Shown one piece after another: positions 57,977 to 64,000 of a stretch of 64,000 bases of DNA (the first letter of the stretch is position 1; every line of letters begins with the position of its first letter). The notes beneath the pieces were generated by a model. That model saw only the letters and a list, made by a program, of their open reading frames with translations, had not been told where the DNA came from and did not search any database. The translations under genes and the position numbers were made by a program. Source of the DNA: Notolepis coatsorum (lineage: Eukaryota > Chordata > Actinopteri > Aulopiformes > Paralepididae); the NCBI GenBank assembly GCA_963971535.1, contig OZ020598.1, forward strand, positions 100,431,489 through 100,495,488, in the 5' to 3' direction.

Positions 57977-58252
57977 TGTAGCGACCCTGGGATTTGGGTC
58001 GGTTGGTCAGCCGAGCTGTCACTCTGCCATTCCGGGGCTGGCGGCGGCGCTATTGGTCGGGCGAGCCGCGGGTTGACAGAGTCGAGGGGGCAGGGGCTGA
58101 CCTGGGGAAGGTATAAGAGGGAGTGGCACCCAGGGTGCACTCTCTTGGGGCATGGGAAGTTGTAGCAATGAGTCACTTATACTGCAACCTGTAACTGATG
58201 ATTGAATAAAGAAGCAAAGTGAGGACTATAACACCTGCCTCGAGAGTTGTGA
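57977..58252 (+). mobile_element. LTR-like fragment with core promoter
   Basis: Starts TGTAGCGACCCTGG, with a GC-rich stretch, a TATA-like GGTATAAGAGGGAGTG at 58109, a likely start region GCACTCTCTTGGGG, and AATAAAG at 58205. This is the order of U3, R and U5 in a retroelement LTR. The right end is not recognisable, so the family and boundary are uncertain. Confidence 0.5.
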
Positions 58253-58254
58253 AT

Positions 58255-58450
58255 AAAGTGCTTTCACACCAGAGCTGTTTGGTCCGGACTATCGGACCAG
58301 AATTCGTTTTCTCGGATAGTCCGCTTTTTTTGTGGTGGTGTGAATGCTCAGTCGAACTCTGGTGCGGATCAAACACGCAAACTCTGGTCCGTCTGAAAAC
58401 GTAGGTCTCGGTTCGCTTGATCGGACCAAATGCGGACCAAATATAGGAAG
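58255..58450. mobile_element. MITE fragment (TTTCACACC-GGTCCGG type)
   Basis: GTGCTTTCACACCAGAGCTG, TTTGGTCCGGACTATCGGAC and GGTTCGCTTGATCGGACCAA contain many short inverted GGTCCG/CGGACC pairs. This is typical of fish MITEs with subterminal arrays; the right end is not found. Confidence 0.5.
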
Positions 58451-58636
58451 TCACCTGATAAACTGTGCATCTTGGGTAGAAGGAAAAAAACAAACACCGC
58501 GGTAAACATGTCTCGTGGACAGACGTGGACGAATAACAAGGTGAAAGAAAGCCCTGATGGAAATATGGTCAGAAGACCAAATTAAACAGCTACATGTGGG
58601 CACTCATAAAAACAACGCGGTGTACAAGTAGAGGAT

Positions 58637-58718
58637 GGTGGTAATCAGGGGCGGGGCTAGGGTGTGGCTACTTTGGCTCAAGCCCCGAATGTTTTCTGAA
58701 AAGCCCTGAATCTATTTA

Positions 58719-58757
<39 letters not shown>
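58637..58757. mobile_element. Possible hAT left end and (TA)n
   Basis: CAGGGGCGGGGCTAGGG near 58648 resembles hAT ends, but there is no matching right end. A TA array covers about 58728-58755. Confidence 0.4.
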
Positions 58758-58764
<7 letters not shown>

Positions 58765-58867
58765 TGGCAATTAATCATTGTTACATGGAAATATGTTTGC
58801 ACCAGATTTAGCAGAAGCTAATTTCCATCTGTAGTCTATCCAGCTGCTAACTGTATTTGAGTGAGTT

Positions 58868-59040
58868 AAGTCTTGGTGTTATGGTAGACTCAGACCTAAG
58901 CTTTAAATTACAATCAACAAGTTGACAAAAACATAATTCTTCCACCTTAAATCAAAAGGACGCTGAAAACCAGATCCATGCCTTTATCTCAAGCCGACTC
59001 GACTACTGTAATGCACTCCTTACCGGCCTCCCGAAAAAAT
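58868..59040 (+). pseudogene. L2-type reverse transcriptase fragment
   Basis: Split frames read SLGVMVDSDLSFKLQST and then [20 protein letters not shown], then KKYDDN. LGVMVDSDLSF and SRLDYCNALL are thumb-region blocks of L2 proteins of a different subfamily from copies 1 to 4. The piece is short and degenerate. Confidence 0.7.
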
Positions 59041-59689
59041 ACGATGATAACTATTTAATTGCAATGCACTATTGCATTATTTTATTCTATTTTACTAACT
59101 ATTTTATTGCACTGCACTATTTTACTTTGTATCAGTGATAATCAAACCGTAAACAAAGACGCCTATTAACACTTTCAGCGCCAGATGGCGCTGTTTACTG
59201 TTACTGTTGAAAGGCCAGCGCTTTTTTAACATGGGGATACGTGGCTGTGTTTGCAGGCCTAAAGCTATATAATATATTATAGCTATGGATCTAATAATAT
59301 AGTCGATTGTCATTGAGTTTCTTCCGGTCAAGATGCAAAAAACAGATCATTTTTCCATCTATAGATTTCCGTTTTATACCGTCGTGAATATGAGTGTAGT
59401 TTCAGGGTGGTCTGGTGTCATTTCCAAAATGACAGACACCAAGCCACATCGTTTCAAATGGAGTGCAATAGCGGCTGCAAGGTGTTAGGCGGCGGTATTG
59501 GACTTTTGAGATCTCAGACCCATCCCCAGTGATAACACAGGCTGCCGGCATGTCTTTATGAATGGAAATATCGAATAAAAGAAACAACGATGAAAACCCG
59601 ACTATACTCTAGTTTTCGGGGGTCCTGGTGCTCAACGTTCGGCGAGTTAACCATCTTAGATCCTAATATGAAAAACGATGTGATTTAAT
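59041..59689. other. No clear gene
   Basis: Unannotated sequence between L2 coding remnant and its presumed 3' UTR. AACACTTTCAGCGCCAGATG near 59169 may be the end of an inserted DNA element. Confidence 0.35.
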
Positions 59690-59867
59690 GTTCTATGTCT
59701 TACCTTGACTTTGTCTATTTTGCTGCTATCTATTTATGCTTTATGTCTGCACTTTATGCATTGCTCTTGATCTGGCAATGTTGTGCTCATTTTATTCCTG
59801 TCATTTTGTACTGTTGTGAAGCACTTTGAGCTGCAATTCTTGTATGAAAGGTGCTATACAAACAGTG
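59690..59867 (+). mobile_element. LINE 3' end (AGCACTTTGAGCTGC type), plus copy
   Basis: GAAGCACTTTGAGCTGCAAT then TGTATGAAAGGTGCTATACA is the plus-strand form of the ends at 39829 and 49665. It leads directly into an ATT array. It is probably the tail of the L2 remnant at 58868. Confidence 0.65.
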
Positions 59868-60843
<976 letters not shown>

Positions 60844-61100
60844 GGGATAATGTATAGCTACGAGGTCATTGTCGCAAAATAATTGACCGACACAGAGTTT
60901 AGAATACCGAGGCGCCTCGCCGAGGTGTTCTTTAAACGTAGTGAAGGTCAATTATTTTGCGACAATGACCGAGTATAGCTATACATTATCCCGTTTATTA
61001 CATGGCTAACTTACTAACAATATACTTCATTTTACACCATCGACAAGACGAGATCAAATTCAGACGCAGTTCTGTTCTGTCGCTCCGCCCTGTCATCAGC
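60844..61100 (+). mobile_element. Foldback MITE (copy 2)
   Basis: GGGATAATGTATAGC at 60844 is inverted at about 60978-60992, and the arm starting GGTCATTGTCGC is inverted at about 60945-60970. The centre CCGAGGCGCCTCGCCGAGG is GC-rich. Orientation is opposite to copy 1 at 14950-15275, and the right flank also matches that copy. Confidence 0.75.
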
Positions 61101-61984
61101 AGATCTCCCTGTCCTCTGTTCTGTTAGATAGCACCTGCTGTAGGGACTGAAGTAAAGGAACATACTGAAAGGTCCTGTTCTTATTTGCTAAAATAAACTC
61201 TTCAAGCTCCACAACATTTACATGTTTGTAGTACAGCTCACGCTTAAAAGGCTGTAGCGAGGGGACCCTTTTTCCCTATAGCTTTCCCCAATGGATTCGG
61301 TGTGCTGTGCTGCCTGCATTGGAAAGTGTATCACAGCCGAAATCTGCAAAGTCCACTATAGGAGAGGCTGAACAACTTTCTGATGGCTCTGACAACTCAC
61401 GTAACAACTCCAGCTTTAAAGTTGTCTAAATTATGGGTGCTATGTGTTCTATTTTTGTAGTTCTTGATCTGATGAGGGAGACAACGTTGTGAACTACTAT
61501 ACAACGTCTTACCTACCATTAGACTAGGAAGATATCTCAGTAGAAAGGACGTTGTATGAAGTAATTTGGTTATTGAGTAACGTTAGCCTCCTCCTAACCA
61601 TATCTGGCTGCATAAGCTTGCCAATTTTTACTTAGGTAGCGGCAAAGATGGGCTAGACAATGAGCACAAATTCACATGCTAAATTACATTACTAGAGTTA
61701 ACTATGTTAGCTTCTGTGTCTGCCACATGGTAAACATAACTACAACCCCAGAAAACGGTCATGTCATTCTATATCACTGGCATTTTCAGAAAATAACTAG
61801 CAGGGTTTCAGACCCAAAACAATCAAACTAACGTTACTGCAGGCCATTGTTAGTTCAGCCTAGATTTACACACTTTTTGTCTGTCTCCCTACCAAATTAC
61901 AGTTCATCAAACTACATGATTGATAATAAATCATAATGTTAACATCCTGGACCAATGTTGGACCAATGTTCATCCTACTACAGT
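61101..61984. other. No recognisable feature
   Basis: Non-coding sequence up to the Gypsy remnant. Confidence 0.4.
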
Positions 61985-62256
61985 GCAGCTTCGCACAGTG
62001 ACAGGTGAGGGGGCACCCATGGTGGGAACAGGCCTTTGAGAGTGACTGTGGGTGGGATGACTGTGTCTCATTCAGTGTGGGTGGCACATGTGGAAGAAGA
62101 TCCCTGTATTCTGGGGTTGGACATTCTCAAGGTGTTGTGGACATAGCCAGAGACTGGGACACACAGCTGCCACTGGTGCTTATGGTCTGCTGCTCCACTG
62201 TTCAGGAGTTCACCGCCTGCACTCCTGCCCTGCTCATGCTGGGGAGGGAGATCCAC
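61985..62256 (+). pseudogene. Gypsy retrotransposon remnant: protease end joined to integrase
   Basis: First frame: LRTVTGEGAPMVGTGL, then, after a stop and shifts, TVGGMTVSHSVWVAHV and CILGLD, the C-terminal side of the Gypsy aspartic protease. From about 62140 another frame reads DIARDWDTQLPLVLM and STVQEFTACTPALLMLGREI, the integrase stretch after the catalytic core. The reverse transcriptase, RNase H and the integrase core between them are missing, so a large internal deletion joined the two at about 62130. The integrase frame is then interrupted by the minisatellite at 62257 and continues beyond it at 63868. Confidence 0.75.
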
Positions 62257-63852
62257 CCCTGACTCTCCCCTGACTCTCCCCCCTGACTCTCCCCCCTGAC
62301 TCTCCCCCCTGACTCTCCCCCCTGAATCTCCCCCGCCCCCCCCCCCTGACTCTCCCCCTGACTCTCCCCCTGACTCTCCCCCCTGACTCTCCCCTGACTC
62401 TCCCCCCTGACTCTCCCCCTGACTCTCCCCCTGACTCTCCCCCTGACTCTCCCCCCTGACTCTCCCCCCTGACTCTCCCCCTGACTCTCCCCCCTGACTC
62501 TCCCCTGACTCCCCCTGACTCTCCCCCCTGACTCTCCCCCTGACTCTCCCCCCTGACTCTCCCCTGACTCCCCCCCCTGACTCTCCCCCTGACTCTCCCC
62601 CTGACTCTCCCCCTGACTCTCCCCCCTGACTCTCCCCCTGACTCTCCCCCTGACTCTCCCCCCTGACTCTCCCCCTGCTCTCCCCCTGACTCTCCCCCCT
62701 GAATCTCCCCGCCCCCCCCCCCTGACTCTCCCCTGACTCTCCCCACTGACTCTCCCCCTGACTCTCCCCTGACTCCCCCCCCTGACTCTCCCCCTGACTC
62801 TCCCCCTGACTCTGCCCCTGACTCTCCCCTGACTCTCCCCTGACTCTCCCCCCTGACTCTCCCCTGACTCTCCCCCCTGACTCTCCCCCTGACTCTCCCC
62901 CTGACTCCCCCCTGACTCTCCCCCCTGACTCTCCCCCTGACTCTCCCCCCTGACTCTCCCCTGACTCTCCCCCTGACTCTCCCCCTGACTCTCCCCCTGA
63001 CTCTCCCACCTGACTCTCCCCCCCGACTCTCCCCCTGACTCTCCCCCTGACTCTCCCCCTGACTCTCCCCCCTGACTCCCCCCTGACTCTCCCCCTGACT
63101 CTCCCCTGACTCCACCCCCTGACTCTCCCCCCTGACTCTCCCCCTGACTCTCCCCTGACTCTCCCCCTGACTCTCCCCCTGACTCTCCCCCCTGACTCTC
63201 CCACTGACTCTCCCCTGACTCTCCCCCCTGACTCTCCCCCCTGACTCTCCCCCTGACTCTCCCCCCTGACTCTCCCCCTGACTCTCCCCCCTGACTCTCC
63301 CCTGACTCTCCCCCTGACTCTCCCCCCTGACTCTCCCCCCTGACTCTCCCCCTGACACTCCCACTGACTCTCCCCCTGACTCTCCCCCCTGACTCTCCCC
63401 CCTGACTCTCCCCCTGACTCTCCCCCTGACTCTCCCCTGACTCTCCCCCCTGACTCTCCCCTGACTCTCCCCCTGACTCTCCCCCTGACCTCCCCTGACT
63501 CTCCCCCCTGACTCTCCCCCTGACTCTCCCCCTGACTCTCCCCCCTGACTCTCCCCCTGACTCTCCCCCTGACTCTCCCCCCTGACTCTCCCCCCTGACT
63601 CTCCCCCTGACTCTCCCCTGACTTTCCCCCCTGACTCTCCCCCTGACTCTCCCCCTGACTCCCCTGTCTCCCCTGACTTTCCCCCCTGACTCTCCCCCTG
63701 ACTTCCCCCCTGACTCTCCCCGACTCTCCCCCTGACTCTCCCCTGACTCTCCCCCTGACTCTCCCCCTGACTCTCCCCTGACTCTCCCCCTGACTCTCCC
63801 TGACTCTCCCCTGACTCTCCCCCTGACTCCTCCCCCCCCCCCCCCCCCCCCT
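62257..63852 (+). repeat. CTGACTCTCCCC-type minisatellite, about 1.6 kb
   Basis: Well over 100 head-to-tail units of CTGACTCTCCCC with one to three extra Cs (11 to 14 bp), with rare variants (CTGAATCTCCCC, CTGACTTTCCCC, CTGACACTCCCA). All pyrimidine-rich sequence is on plus and purine-rich sequence on minus. Long minus-strand frames (Gly-Glu-Ser-Gln / Arg-Val-Arg-Gly repeats of 376 and 634 codons) are by-products. On plus one phase reads Pro-Asp-Ser-Pro. It ends in a run of about 20 Cs. Confidence 0.95.
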
Positions 63853-63867
63853 GACTCTGCCCCGGGC

Positions 63868-64000
63868 CCCCAGGCTTACAATATGAAAGGAAACGTCAAG
63901 ACCGTCTAGAAACCGCACACAACTTTGCATGAGACAGAAAATGACGTGAGAACCCGGGGCAGACATTTGCATGGCTGGAGAGCTTGTCTGGATCTACAGC
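63868..64000 (+). pseudogene. Gypsy integrase, continuation after the array
   Basis: One frame reads PPGLQYERKRQDRLETAHNF and then a stop; later frames give DVRTRGRH and AGELVWIYS at the window edge. This is the Gypsy integrase C-terminal stretch that normally follows MLGREI after about 25 residues. It therefore belongs to the same element as 61985-62256, with the minisatellite in between. Two stops and a frameshift are present. It runs off the window. Confidence 0.7.

Noticed and set aside
62068..63972. Minus-strand frame of 634 codons made of Gly-Glu-Ser-Gln and Arg-Val-Arg-Gly repeats
   Set aside because: It is the translation of the CTGACTCTCCCC minisatellite read backwards; the repetition, lack of any flanking gene signals and overlap with Gypsy integrase on plus explain it.

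Overview
This is a vertebrate, almost certainly teleost fish, genomic window made nearly entirely of transposable elements and simple repeats. The evidence is the mix: L2-type LINEs with TGAT-repeat 3' tails, Rex1/Babar-like LINEs, a tRNA-derived SINE family, hAT and pogo-type DNA transposons, a Pao/BEL LTR retrotransposon, Gypsy pieces, Penelope-like (PLE) pieces, and long CA, GA, ATT, GATA and ATTC microsatellites. I see no complete host gene. One degenerate IQ-motif (calmodulin-binding type) gene fragment lies near 33.0-33.9 kb on the minus strand, and one unassigned exon-like piece lies near 57.2-57.5 kb.

Layout. 1-1.8 kb: the open 3' half of an L2 reverse transcriptase. 2-6.4 kb: 3' ends of three LINEs, an ATTC array, a 23-bp minisatellite and a 420-bp tandem repeat. 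7.8-13.7 kb: a nearly identical direct tandem duplication of about 2.96 kb carrying a hAT MITE, a GA array and a broken L2; the second copy runs on into the rest of the L2. 14.5-17 kb: GA array, foldback MITE, a 547-bp hAT element and a TA-flanked MITE. 17.2-22.1 kb: two copies of a dispersed segment, one holding a solo LTR and one holding a SINE, with PLE and LINE debris between them. 22.1-30.7 kb: a Pao/BEL retrotransposon with two LTRs of about 1 kb, a frameshifted gag, a stop in pol, an internal deletion and a 1.67-kb hAT-type insertion. 31.1-32.2 kb: minus-strand LINE. 33-33.9 kb: IQ-motif pseudogene. 34.3-38.2 kb: an old L2 copy split by a LINE and by a hAT element. 39-45 kb: mostly unannotated, with LINE tails and MITE ends. 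45.4-46.9 kb: a 1.5-kb pogo-type element with a SINE inside. 47-54 kb: LINEs and microsatellites, one LINE split by a SINE. 54.8-55.6 kb: a hAT element inside a CA repeat. 57-61 kb: LTR, MITE and L2 remnants. 62-64 kb: a Gypsy integrase remnant with a 1.6-kb CTGACTCTCCCC-type minisatellite expanded inside it.

The genes do not form a pathway. They are selfish elements inserted into one another, and target-site duplications (TSDs) let the order of insertion be read. The strongest observations are the minisatellite that grew inside the Gypsy integrase reading frame, several nested insertions with exact TSDs, the recent 2.96-kb duplication, a tRNA-like element with inverted ends, and PLE endonuclease debris between inverted repeats. 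Family names rest on recognised protein motifs and terminal sequences, not on database searches.
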